Shown piece by piece: positions 51,898 through 60,639 of a stretch of DNA of 64,000 nt. Position numbers and translations under genes: made by a program. The notes under the pieces are model-generated. The model worked only from the letters and a program-made list of their open reading frames with translations. It did no database searches and had not been told where the DNA came from. This DNA comes from WM-3-3 sp041660045. GTDB lineage: Bacteria > Pseudomonadota > Gammaproteobacteria > Methylococcales > Methylomonadaceae. Numbering within the stretch: the first letter of the stretch is position 1; each line of letters starts with the position of its first letter. The stretch is from NCBI GenBank assembly GCA_041660045.1, contig JBAZXA010000002.1, forward strand, positions 417,543 to 481,542. The letters run 5' to 3'.

Positions 51898-52665
51898 TTA
51901 TCTAAAGGTATCTTTAAGCTGCCTTACTTTAGCAAAAATCTCGGTTGCTGTACCTTGTGTCATGCCGATTGTTTGTTGTAAAGCTAGGCTACTCTCCCGT
52001 AAAAATGGGTTAGTTTCAAGTTCTAATTGTAGGCTAGTCGGAATTGTCGGTTGGTTTTTGGCACGGAGTTGTGCTACTTGTTCCATGCGTTGTTGTAATT
52101 GTGGGTTATTGGGTTCCAGCGTTAATGCAAACCGGCCATTGGCTTCGGTATACTCATGGGTACAATAGATTTGGGTATCGCCAGGTAACAGTTTAAACTT
52201 TTGTATAGACTGCCAGAGTTGCTCAGCGCTACCTTCAAATAAGCGGCCACATCCCATAGAAAATAAGGTATCACCACAAAATAGCCAGCTTTCCTTGGCA
52301 AAATGGAAGGCGATATGATGATCTGTATGGCCAGGTGTTGAAATGACTTTAGCGGTATGTTGTCCTATATTAATAATATCGTTTTCGTTAACACCGTGAT
52401 CAAGACCTGGAATCCTATCCTTATCCGCCGCGGAGCCAAAAATTTGGCAATGAGTGATGTTTTTAAGTTCTAAATTACCACCGACATGGTCGGCATGATG
52501 ATGTGTGTTTAAAATAGTAGTTAGTTGCCAACCGTTGTTATGCAATGCATCTAGGACTGGTTTAGCCAATGCCGGATCAATTACCGCGGTTTGTTTAGAA
52601 ACTGGATCATGCAGTAAATAGATATAGTTATCTGTTAAAACTGGTAGTTGTAGAACTTTAAGCAT
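51898..52665 (-). CDS. gloB: Hydroxyacylglutathione hydrolase (glyoxalase II)
   Basis: Hydrolyses S-lactoylglutathione from methylglyoxal detoxification. The 255-residue metallo-beta-lactamase fold has THHHADHVGGN, TPGHTDHHIAFH, FCGDTLFSMGCGR, and CTHEYTEANGRFA, with a C-terminal helical GSH-binding part (LETNPFLR). All metal ligands are present. It diverges from an NlpC/P60 lipoprotein gene. Confidence 0.95.
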   Translation of the reverse strand: MLKVLQLPVLTDNYIYLLHDPVSKQTAVIDPALAKPVLDALHNNGWQLTTILNTHHHADHVGGNLELKNITHCQIFGSAADKDRIPGLDHGVNENDIINIGQHTAKVISTPGHTDHHIAFHFAKESWLFCGDTLFSMGCGRLFEGSAEQLWQSIQKFKLLPGDTQIYCTHEYTEANGRFALTLEPNNPQLQQRMEQVAQLRAKNQPTIPTSLQLELETNPFLRESSLALQQTIGMTQGTATEIFAKVRQLKDTFR

Positions 52666-52750
52666 GACTATGGGCTTTCTTAGGTTGGTTTTTCATAAGT
52701 TATAAGGCAAGGTTTCAGATTGACAATATATCTTTGGGCAGAGTTTGTCT

Positions 52751-53242
52751 ATGGTACACATTAAACAGATAGTAGTTAGTGTTTTGGTGCTTGGGGCAAC
52801 GCTATGGTTTTCTGGTTGTGCTACCCAAACAAGCACCCATGCGGCGAGTCCTGAGCTGCTGCCGATGCAGTCCAATGTCGTCCAATACGCCCTTAGCTTG
52901 AAAGGGGCACCCTATCGCTATGGTAAAGATTCGCCTACAGAAGGTTTTGATTGCAGCGGTTTTATTAAACACGTCTACGAAAAACAAGGTTTTGCACTAC
53001 CCCGTACGGCGCAAGAAATGGCAAAACAGTTGCCCTATTGTCCAGCAGAAAAGATGCAAGCTGGGGATTTGGTATTTTTTAATACTAATGGAGCCGCCTA
53101 TTCGCATGTAGGTCTGTATTTAGGGGATGAAAAATTTATTCATGCCCCGAGTCAAAATACCGGTAAAGTTCTGATTTCTGATTTTAATAACAATTATTGG
53201 AAGAAACATTTCACGGGTGTACGCCGGCCATTACCACAATAA
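52751..53242 (+). CDS. NlpC/P60 lipoprotein (C40 peptidase)
   Basis: ATG 52751 gives 163 residues; a TTG 6 bp upstream is dismissed. A lipoprotein signal ends FSGC (Cys23). The NlpC/P60 domain (about 45-160) has the catalytic Cys in FDCSGFIKHVYE, His in SHVGLYLG and the third polar residue in FIHAPS. Such enzymes cleave peptidoglycan cross-link peptides. It seems monocistronic. Confidence 0.92.
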   Translation: MVHIKQIVVSVLVLGATLWFSGCATQTSTHAASPELLPMQSNVVQYALSLKGAPYRYGKDSPTEGFDCSGFIKHVYEKQGFALPRTAQEMAKQLPYCPAEKMQAGDLVFFNTNGAAYSHVGLYLGDEKFIHAPSQNTGKVLISDFNNNYWKKHFTGVRRPLPQ

Positions 53243-53288
53243 TGGGCTAACTTGACATGTCTCAGGCCAATTTTAACGTGTTGTAAGC

Positions 53289-53301
53289 TTGATGTCATCA
53301 A
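53289..53301. promoter_or_regulatory. Palindrome at the xfp promoter
   Basis: TTGATG-T-CATCAA is a perfect 6+1+6 palindrome. Its left half resembles a -35 box (TTGATG) and a TATAAG -10-like box follows at 53314-53319, 19 bp away. The dyad overlapping the -35 region is a plausible operator for the xfp-ackA operon. Confidence 0.45.
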
Positions 53302-53346
53302 AACCTGATAAAGTATAAGGCTATTTCTTATTGGAAGGTGCAGATA

Positions 53347-55728
53347 ATGATTGATAATCCGGTGATAGCTGAGCTTGACGATGACACGATACGGCAAATT
53401 GATGCCTATTGGCGTGCCTGTAATTATCTAGCTGCAGGTATGATTTATTTACAAGATAATCCGTTGCTGCGCATACCTTTAGAAGCTAAACATATCAAAA
53501 ATCGATTATTAGGGCATTGGGGATCAAGCCCAGGTTTAAGTTTTAGCTATGTCCATTTAAATCGGTTGATTAATAAATTTGATTTGAATGCCATTTTTTT
53601 GGCAGGCCCCGGGCATGGTGCGCCTGGTGTGCTTGCGCCAGTTTATTTAGAAGGTATGTACTCTGAGACGTATCCCAATAAAAGTGAAGATGCGGAAGGA
53701 TTAAGTCATTTTTTTAAAGAATTTTCTTTTCCTGGTGGCATTGGCAGTCATTGCACCCCAGAATTGCCTGGATCCATCCATGAAGGTGGTGAGTTAGGCT
53801 ACAGTGTATCCCATGCGTTTGGAGCGGCATTTGACCAGCCTGACTTAATTGTTGCCGTGGTTGTTGGTGATGGTGAGTCGGAAACCGGGCCTTTGGCTAC
53901 ATCATGGCATGCTACGAAATTTTTAAATCCTATCCGGGATGGCGCCGTTTTACCCATTTTGCATTTAAATGGCTATAAAATTAACAATCCAACAATTCTG
54001 TCGCGGATTTCCCATGAGGAATTAGAGAGCTTATTTATAGGTTATGGCTGGCAACCCTATTTTGTTGAAGGGGATGAGCCATTTGAAATGCATAAACAAA
54101 TGGCGATAACGCTGGAACGTTGTATTTTAGAAATACGTAGTCTCCAACAAGAAGCTAGGCAGTCTGGTCGGGCTACTCGGCAAAAATGGCCTATGTTAAT
54201 TTTGCGTAGCCCCAAAGGTTGGACTGGGCCTGCGAATGTCGATGGCCATAAAGTGGCCGGTTTTTGGCGGGCGCATCAAGTACCTTTAGCTGGCGTTAAA
54301 GAAAATCCACAACATTTGCAACAGTTGGAAGATTGGCTACAAAGTTACAAGCCTGATGAATTGTTTGATGACAACGGTCGTTTAATAGCCAATTTAAAGG
54401 CATTGGCACCCAAAGGCTTAAGAAGGATGAGTGCAAATCCCATAGCTAATGGTGGACTGTTACGCAAGGCATTGAAAATGCCAAATTTTTGTGACTATGC
54501 GGTAAATATATCCCGACCTGGTGTACAGCAAGCTGAAAATACCAGGCCATTAGGACAATTTTTGCGCGATATCATGCAATTAAATCCTAGTAATTTTAGG
54601 GTTTTTGGGCCGGATGAAAATACCTCTAATAAGCTGGATGCAATTTATGAAGTCAGCAAAAAATTATGGTTAGCTGATTATTTGCCTGAGGATGCTGATG
54701 GTGGCGAGCTGTCACCCGATGGCCGGGTAATGGAAATGCTTTCCGAGCACACCTTAGAAGGTTGGTTAGAAGGTTATTTACTAACAGGAAGGCATGGCTT
54801 TTTTTCTAGCTATGAGGCGTTTGTGCATGTTATCGACTCCATGTTTAATCAACACGCCAAATGGTTGGCAATAAGTAGGCAAATATCTTGGCGCGCACCT
54901 ATTTCGTCCTTAAATTTATTGATCACTTCGACTGTTTGGCGGCAAGACCATAATGGCTTCACCCATCAAGATCCAGGTTTTTTGGATTTAGTTGTAAATA
55001 AAAGCCCTAATGTATGCCGTATTTATTTACCACCTGATGTCAATACCTTATTGTGTGTGGCTGACCATTGTTTACGTAGCACAGACTATATCAACATAAT
55101 TGTTGCCGATAAACAAAAACACATGCAGTTTATGGATATGGACGCAGCGATTAGGCATTGCACAAAGGGCATAGGAATTTGGGATTGGGCGAGCAATGAC
55201 CAAGATAGTGAGCCTGATGTCGTTATGGCTGGTTGTGGTGATGTACCAACCCAGGAAGCCTTAGCCGCTATTTGTTTACTGACCAGTCATTTCCATGATT
55301 TAAAAATACGGTTTATCAACGTAGTGGATTTATTTAAATTGACGCCCAACACTGAACATCCTCATGGTTTATCGGATTATGATTTTGATAGTTTATTTAC
55401 CAAAGATAGACCTATAATTTTTAACTTTCATGGTTATCCCTGGTTGATCCATAGGCTTGCGTATCGGCGGAATAACCATAAAAACTTACACGTACGTGGC
55501 TACAAAGAACAAGGAAACATCAACACGCCTTTAGAGCTGGCTATCCGTAACGAAATTGACCGTTTTAGCTTGGCGATAGACGTGATTAACAGGGTGCCCC
55601 GTTTGCAAATTGCAGGTGCCCACGTTAAAGAAAAATTGCGCGATGCACAAATAGAATGTAGCCGATATGCTTATTCACATGGTGTAGACAACCCAGAATT
55701 TGCAAATTGGGAGTGGCCTAGCCATTAG
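53347..55728 (+). CDS. xfp: Xylulose-5-P/fructose-6-P phosphoketolase
   Basis: Thiamine-diphosphate enzyme that splits Xu5P or F6P to acetyl phosphate plus GAP or E4P. ATG 53347 (MIDNPVIAELD), with GGAAGG 8 bp upstream, gives 793 residues; a GTG 9 bp upstream is less likely. Motifs: HWGSSPGLSF, GPGHGAPG, the ThDP-binding GDGESETGPLATSWHATKF...LNGYKINNPT, and QDHNGFTHQDPG. Together with ackA 13 bp downstream it forms a route from pentose/hexose phosphate to acetate with ATP gain, a pair characteristic of type I methanotrophs. Confidence 0.96.
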   Translation: MIDNPVIAELDDDTIRQIDAYWRACNYLAAGMIYLQDNPLLRIPLEAKHIKNRLLGHWGSSPGLSFSYVHLNRLINKFDLNAIFLAGPGHGAPGVLAPVYLEGMYSETYPNKSEDAEGLSHFFKEFSFPGGIGSHCTPELPGSIHEGGELGYSVSHAFGAAFDQPDLIVAVVVGDGESETGPLATSWHATKFLNPIRDGAVLPILHLNGYKINNPTILSRISHEELESLFIGYGWQPYFVEGDEPFEMHKQMAITLERCILEIRSLQQEARQSGRATRQKWPMLILRSPKGWTGPANVDGHKVAGFWRAHQVPLAGVKENPQHLQQLEDWLQSYKPDELFDDNGRLIANLKALAPKGLRRMSANPIANGGLLRKALKMPNFCDYAVNISRPGVQQAENTRPLGQFLRDIMQLNPSNFRVFGPDENTSNKLDAIYEVSKKLWLADYLPEDADGGELSPDGRVMEMLSEHTLEGWLEGYLLTGRHGFFSSYEAFVHVIDSMFNQHAKWLAISRQISWRAPISSLNLLITSTVWRQDHNGFTHQDPGFLDLVVNKSPNVCRIYLPPDVNTLLCVADHCLRSTDYINIIVADKQKHMQFMDMDAAIRHCTKGIGIWDWASNDQDSEPDVVMAGCGDVPTQEALAAICLLTSHFHDLKIRFINVVDLFKLTPNTEHPHGLSDYDFDSLFTKDRPIIFNFHGYPWLIHRLAYRRNNHKNLHVRGYKEQGNINTPLELAIRNEIDRFSLAIDVINRVPRLQIAGAHVKEKLRDAQIECSRYAYSHGVDNPEFANWEWPSH

Positions 55729-55741
55729 ACTGTGCTAGAAG

Positions 55742-56953
55742 ATGCAAAACCAACACCAAGTTTTTGTTGTTAATTGTGGCAGTTCGTCAATTAAATACCA
55801 ATTGCTTAGCTTGCCGCAAGGGCATGTGCTGGTGCATGGAAGTGTAGAAGGTATTGGTAACCCCGTCTGTAACCATCATTATCGTATTGAAAGCCATGAG
55901 TTAACGCTTAAGTCACTGGTTATAGCAGATCATCACAGTGCTTTTTTATTAATTATTAAGGTGCTAGAGGAAATTATTCTTGATCTGGGACAGCATGTTT
56001 TAACTGCTATAGGCCATCGGGTAGTGCATGGTGGCGAACATTTTATGGCGCCAACCCGGATAACTAGCGAAGTTTTGGCAACTATAGAACAATTGTCAGA
56101 ATTGGCACCTTTACATAATCCAGCAAACGCTGAAGGTATAAGGATATGTCAATTGCTGTTTCCGGCAACTCCGCAAGTTGCTGTGTTTGATACGGCTTTT
56201 CATCAAACGTTGCCTGAGTTTGCCTATCGCTATGCAATTCCTGAAATTTGGTACCAAGAATATCATATCCGGCGATACGGCTTTCATGGAAGCTCGCATC
56301 GTTATATCGCCCAAAAAGCCGCTGAATTTCTTCAAAAGCCTTTAACAGAGCTTAACTTAATTACCTTGCATTTAGGGAACGGTGCGAGTGCTTGTGCTAT
56401 CGCAAAAGGAGTTTGTGTAGATACCTCCATGGGCTTTACCCCGCTTGAAGGTTTGGTGATGGGTACCCGTTCTGGTGACATTGATCCTGCCATCACCTTA
56501 TTTTTACAGCATAGTAAAGGCTTAGCTGTAGAAAGGATTGATGATGCTTTAAACCACCAATCCGGCTTACAAGGGCTTGCAGGGAGTTACGACATGCGGG
56601 TTTTATTGGCTAAGGCAGGGCAAGGTGAGACAACAGCTAGTTTAGCGATTAATATTTATACCTACCGCATTAAGAAATATATTGGTGCCTACTTTGCTGT
56701 ATTAGGGCAGGTTGATGGCATTATTTTTACCGGTGGTATTGGTGAGAATGCACCTGAAATTAGGCTAAAATGCTGTGAGAATCTTGAAAACTTCGGCGTC
56801 GCAGTTGATCACAATTTAAATCAAAAAGCCAAAGCGAATAGCACGGGTATCAAACTGTCTGTTGGTGCCGTCCCAGTGTTGGTGATTAACACTAATGAGG
56901 AGCTGCAAATAGCTCATGAGGCATTAGGCGTTGTGTTAAACACGTCAACTTAA
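55742..56953 (+). CDS. ackA: Acetate kinase
   Basis: Converts acetyl phosphate + ADP to acetate + ATP (reversible). The 403-residue protein has the FVVNCGSSSIKYQL start, HRVVHGGEHF, FDTAFHQTLPE, YGFHGSSHRYI, HLGNGASACAI, and FTGGIGENAPEIR. It is 13 bp from xfp, so the acetyl phosphate made by phosphoketolase is probably used directly. No pta is adjacent. Confidence 0.96.
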   Translation: MQNQHQVFVVNCGSSSIKYQLLSLPQGHVLVHGSVEGIGNPVCNHHYRIESHELTLKSLVIADHHSAFLLIIKVLEEIILDLGQHVLTAIGHRVVHGGEHFMAPTRITSEVLATIEQLSELAPLHNPANAEGIRICQLLFPATPQVAVFDTAFHQTLPEFAYRYAIPEIWYQEYHIRRYGFHGSSHRYIAQKAAEFLQKPLTELNLITLHLGNGASACAIAKGVCVDTSMGFTPLEGLVMGTRSGDIDPAITLFLQHSKGLAVERIDDALNHQSGLQGLAGSYDMRVLLAKAGQGETTASLAINIYTYRIKKYIGAYFAVLGQVDGIIFTGGIGENAPEIRLKCCENLENFGVAVDHNLNQKAKANSTGIKLSVGAVPVLVINTNEELQIAHEALGVVLNTST

Positions 56954-57015
56954 CGCTGGTTTGTGGCCACAACTTGCTAGGATTAGCACAGCTTGTTGGT
57001 TTTGGCAAAAAATAA

Positions 57016-57052
57016 GCTGGCTTGATATTAACTAGGGTTAAATCAAGCCAGC
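57016..57052. terminator. Long inverted repeat between ackA and the peroxidase gene
   Basis: GCTGGCTTGAT (57016-57026) pairs with ATCAAGCCAGC (57042-57052); an inner TTAAC (57028-57032) pairs with GTTAA (57037-57041), with one bulged A and a TAGG loop. The 16-bp stem lies between convergent genes, but the following T-run is weak, so it may be a terminator or a 3' stability hairpin. Confidence 0.55.
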
Positions 57053-57094
57053 CTGAGTTCTTAATTTTATAAACTCATCTATTTGTTGATGTTC

Positions 57095-60000
57095 TCAGGA
57101 GGGACTCATACTGCTTTTAGGTATAGTGTTAAACGTGCTGGCATTCGGTGTTTTCCACTCTAAACGAATGACTGCTCCATACCGGTAATCGTTATATTCA
57201 ACCTTTATATCAGCATTTTGCCCTTCAATCAGGTAAACCTGATTACTGGTGTTGATTGTGGGAGGATGCTCTGTCCAATTATCTATAACTAAAACATTAT
57301 TAATCCAAACCCTAACACCATCGTCTGAAAGGGTTTGTAATTGATAGTATCCTGTAACCGTAGGGATTAGTTTACCCGTCCAGCGTATTGAAAAGTAGTC
57401 AGAAGGTAATGCTGGGTCAGGTGATACGGAACGGCCAAAGCCTAAATCGGGCCAGCTAAAGTCAATGTTTTCAAGGCGTCCTAAAACAGGGTTACCCGAT
57501 AAGGTCGAATTAGCGAAATATTGGCCGTTTAAGCCGCCATTTAAGATTTCTTCAAAGCTAGACAGGGCTTGGTAACTACCGTTTTTACCTATAGCCGGAA
57601 TGCTTAGAAATTCATCAATGCCAAACGTTGCAAAAATGGGATTGCCGGCAAGCACGCTGTTTTGATTGCCATTATGACCATTGGGAACCGTTAATGATGG
57701 ATGGTCAAAAGGTGCTTTTTGGTATTTAACCCGGTTATCAGTTAGCGATTTTAAAAATGCCACCAAGTCCGAAATATCTTGAGCACTTAAACCGAGTGGG
57801 TGGATGTCAGGATGCTTGTCAAAATTATCGAAATTGCCACCTCTGTTATAGAAATCTAAAACTTGTTCCAAATTCATTTGGCTACCGTTATGGAAGTAAG
57901 GTCCTGTTAACTCAACATTACGTAGGGTAGGTACCTTAAATGTGCCATCTACAGCGGTACTTCGTTTAGCTCGTTCTGCGGCTGAGCTATCGTTGCAAAG
58001 TCCGTCAATATCTTCAAATTTACAGGGCTCGACACCGAAGTCATCAACAAAATTATTACTGACATATTGTTTCGAAAAACTTAGTGTGTTACCAAATGGG
58101 TCTTTACCACCGCCACCTATATCATAGTCAGTAGGTACTAAGCCTAGGTTATAATAGCCGCGGTCATAAATGGCATATCGGTTATTTCGCATGATCATGC
58201 CTTCAATAACATTCTCATCGGTTTGATAGATAACGGCATTGCTTAAGGTAGGCCCTTTATGGCACGTGCTACAACTGGCTTGGCTGCCATTAAAAATATT
58301 TTCACCACGTGATTCAGCGGACGTTGGTGATTCTATACCTCGTTTCCAGCGATCAAAATGGCTATCATCAGAAATGAGTGTGTCCATATACATTTGCAAG
58401 GAAAGGCCAAAATAAAGCGAGAAGTTGGCTTCCATGTGTGTATAAGGCTCAGCAGGATTAATGCCTATATCTGGAGTGCCACATTGTATGCCGCAATTGC
58501 CATTCCAATAGCTGGTGGCAAAGGCTTTTTGGATTAAATTTGTATAAGTTCCATTGGATCCTATTATTGCAGGTAAAGCTGACAAAACACTATCGTCAGG
58601 TGCAATGGTTTGCAATGCAAGTGGTCTTCGGTTAAGCAGTTTACGACCAACATCGGCGAATGCCCGCGCCCTGCAAGCCATTTCATTTTCACTGCTAACT
58701 GGGCCTACAGCTTGAGATGCCAGTGATGAGTTTTTAAGCTTTAGCGGTAATCTTATTAAGCTCCCGTTTTTATTGATATAAATGCCCGCATTTCTATCGC
58801 GGGGGCCAAAAGTTGAAGCGCCATTAAATTCGTTATTGGCTCGGCCATCCCAAAAGTTTCGAAAATTGAAAGCGGCGTTGATTGTGGTAGGTGTGTTCCT
58901 TGGCTCGACATTACGTGTACCGACACCATTAACATGGAAGACATTAGCTACAGACCGATCACATAATTCAATATTAATATTATTAGTAAAGTTTCGGTAT
59001 TGCCCTGAAAATGTACCTGATGAACTAGCTATGTCATCGCTATTTTGTGGAAACGGAAAATCGCCTTTGGTTAAGGTGTAGTTGGGGCCGCTTTTTTTAC
59101 CGGATAAGGTATTTTCAAAAGTTGTACCACTGCTGGCGGCATGGTTTAAGCCCGGGTCAATTTGGTTTTTTACCCGATTATCGGCACCTGCACTAAAATG
59201 GCAACTTGCGCAGGCCATTTGGTCGCTCCCTACGCCTTGTTCCCAAAATAAGGCTTTACCAAGGGCGATGGCCGCATTTTTATCGGCGATAATGGGGGTG
59301 ATAATATCGTTACGGTTTGTGTCTTGGCTGACTAAGCCGGGTACGGTGGGGGGTAAAATACCGGTTAAGGCAGCAGGATGTTCTATATCACCTGAAATAG
59401 TGGTTTCCAGGGAAATATCATCTAATAGCGTTCCAATACCATCGGCTGTCCCTGTTGCCTTAAAGCTTAAAGTTGCTTCCCCAGTAGGGCCGAAATAAGT
59501 AAAGCGAAAATTTTGTTCTGTCCAACTGGTCAAATTATCCCCGACCGAAAAATTACCACTACTGTAAAACGGAGCTTCAATATATGTGTTGATGCCACCG
59601 CCTATATAGATGGTTTTAGTCGTGGTTACGGGTTTACAAAAGACAATGAGTGTACATTGTAAGGTTGTTGTCGTGACTGTTTTGGGTCGGGAACGGGCAT
59701 AAAATTTCAGCTGATAGCTTTGGCCGTTGACCAAGTTTACTTTGGTGTACATAGTCGAGTTAACATTTTCAATATCCAGTTCAATTCGATGTTTTCCACT
59801 ATGCGCATCGATACCGTCTACCCCATTGTTTTGGATTTCGATACCATTACTGCTAGTCCATACCCGCGTTGTGGTAAAAAAATCTGCACCCTCTGGGAAA
59901 CTATCTTGGGGTAAGCCATAAAATGAACCTATGCTTTTATTTAAGGTCGTACGCTCAAAGTCATCTTTAAAAAATTCTACTGCCTGGGCAGCGGGCATCA

Positions 60001-60100
60001 AATGCAGTAACAACGCTGTGATTAACACAATGTGGCGAGCTTGCCATAGCTTAATAACATGGCCTAGATAAAATGTTTTTCGAAATAATATTTCCATCAT
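57095..60100 (-). CDS. Exported di-heme cytochrome c peroxidase (MauG/CCP-like) with PA14 domain
   Basis: The 1001-residue protein has a signal peptide (long n-region; AQA cleavage after residue 40). An N-terminal beta-rich carbohydrate-binding-like module (about 42-235) follows. The CCP/MauG-like core (about 270-800) has two heme sites, CASCH (297-301) and CSTCH (610-614). A C-terminal PA14 domain (about 855-1000; NGQYFANSTLSGN, LQTLSDDGVRVWINN) ends the protein. It is much longer than ordinary CCPs (about 330 aa). Surface-exposed CCPs are known in methanotrophs (Methylococcus SACCP, copper-regulated), so a cell-surface role is plausible, but orthology is not shown. Confidence 0.82.
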   Translation of the reverse strand: MMEILFRKTFYLGHVIKLWQARHIVLITALLLHLMPAAQAVEFFKDDFERTTLNKSIGSFYGLPQDSFPEGADFFTTTRVWTSSNGIEIQNNGVDGIDAHSGKHRIELDIENVNSTMYTKVNLVNGQSYQLKFYARSRPKTVTTTTLQCTLIVFCKPVTTTKTIYIGGGINTYIEAPFYSSGNFSVGDNLTSWTEQNFRFTYFGPTGEATLSFKATGTADGIGTLLDDISLETTISGDIEHPAALTGILPPTVPGLVSQDTNRNDIITPIIADKNAAIALGKALFWEQGVGSDQMACASCHFSAGADNRVKNQIDPGLNHAASSGTTFENTLSGKKSGPNYTLTKGDFPFPQNSDDIASSSGTFSGQYRNFTNNINIELCDRSVANVFHVNGVGTRNVEPRNTPTTINAAFNFRNFWDGRANNEFNGASTFGPRDRNAGIYINKNGSLIRLPLKLKNSSLASQAVGPVSSENEMACRARAFADVGRKLLNRRPLALQTIAPDDSVLSALPAIIGSNGTYTNLIQKAFATSYWNGNCGIQCGTPDIGINPAEPYTHMEANFSLYFGLSLQMYMDTLISDDSHFDRWKRGIESPTSAESRGENIFNGSQASCSTCHKGPTLSNAVIYQTDENVIEGMIMRNNRYAIYDRGYYNLGLVPTDYDIGGGGKDPFGNTLSFSKQYVSNNFVDDFGVEPCKFEDIDGLCNDSSAAERAKRSTAVDGTFKVPTLRNVELTGPYFHNGSQMNLEQVLDFYNRGGNFDNFDKHPDIHPLGLSAQDISDLVAFLKSLTDNRVKYQKAPFDHPSLTVPNGHNGNQNSVLAGNPIFATFGIDEFLSIPAIGKNGSYQALSSFEEILNGGLNGQYFANSTLSGNPVLGRLENIDFSWPDLGFGRSVSPDPALPSDYFSIRWTGKLIPTVTGYYQLQTLSDDGVRVWINNVLVIDNWTEHPPTINTSNQVYLIEGQNADIKVEYNDYRYGAVIRLEWKTPNASTFNTIPKSSMSPS

Positions 60101-60639
60101 TTGAAATCCCGTCGAAATTAAATAGTGTGGTTAGTTTAAGAAGACTAACGTGCGCAACCAGGAATTCTTAGAACCCTTGATTAATGTCTGGTGGATGCAA
60201 AAATGGCCAAAAAATTTTTGAAAATAAGCTATGTTTAAGCTTAAGAATTTATGCTTATAGCCGAGGATTTTTTTTTGGTTGTTTTGCAAGCCTGTATTTG
60301 GTTTGAAGAAAACTGCACAAAATCAATTTACCGAGGAATTGGTGGTTCACGGTAAATTCTTACGCAGCAGTTAATTAAACTGTTTGTGTTAATTAAAGTA
60401 TTTGATGGTCATATTTTTATAGGCTATGCATATCAGTCACCTCATATTTCTTTGTTGAAAGGTATACCCAATTGTTGGGTATAAAGTTTTTCCCATAAGC
60501 TTACCTAGCCAAAATTTTGCAAGTTTGGCGTGTCATGTGGATATTTAGGAATAGTATTTTTTAAGTTAGCTTTAGCTTATTTTTAAATTTACCCGCGTAT
60601 TCTTTGCCTGCCTATCATTATTGTTTACAACCGAATCAG
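60101..60639. other. Intergenic region upstream of the peroxidase gene (539 bp)
   Basis: AT-rich, no credible gene. It must carry the peroxidase promoter (minus strand). A perfect inverted repeat lies at 60463-60483. I saw no clear copper- or heme-responsive motif. Confidence 0.35.
60463..60483. repeat. 9-bp perfect inverted repeat
   Basis: TATACCCAA (60463-60471) and TTGGGTATA (60475-60483) pair across a 3-nt loop, with AAGTTTTT after it on the plus strand. It lies 157 bp past the diguanylate cyclase stop and 363 bp upstream of the peroxidase ATG; a terminator or an operator are both possible. Confidence 0.5.
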
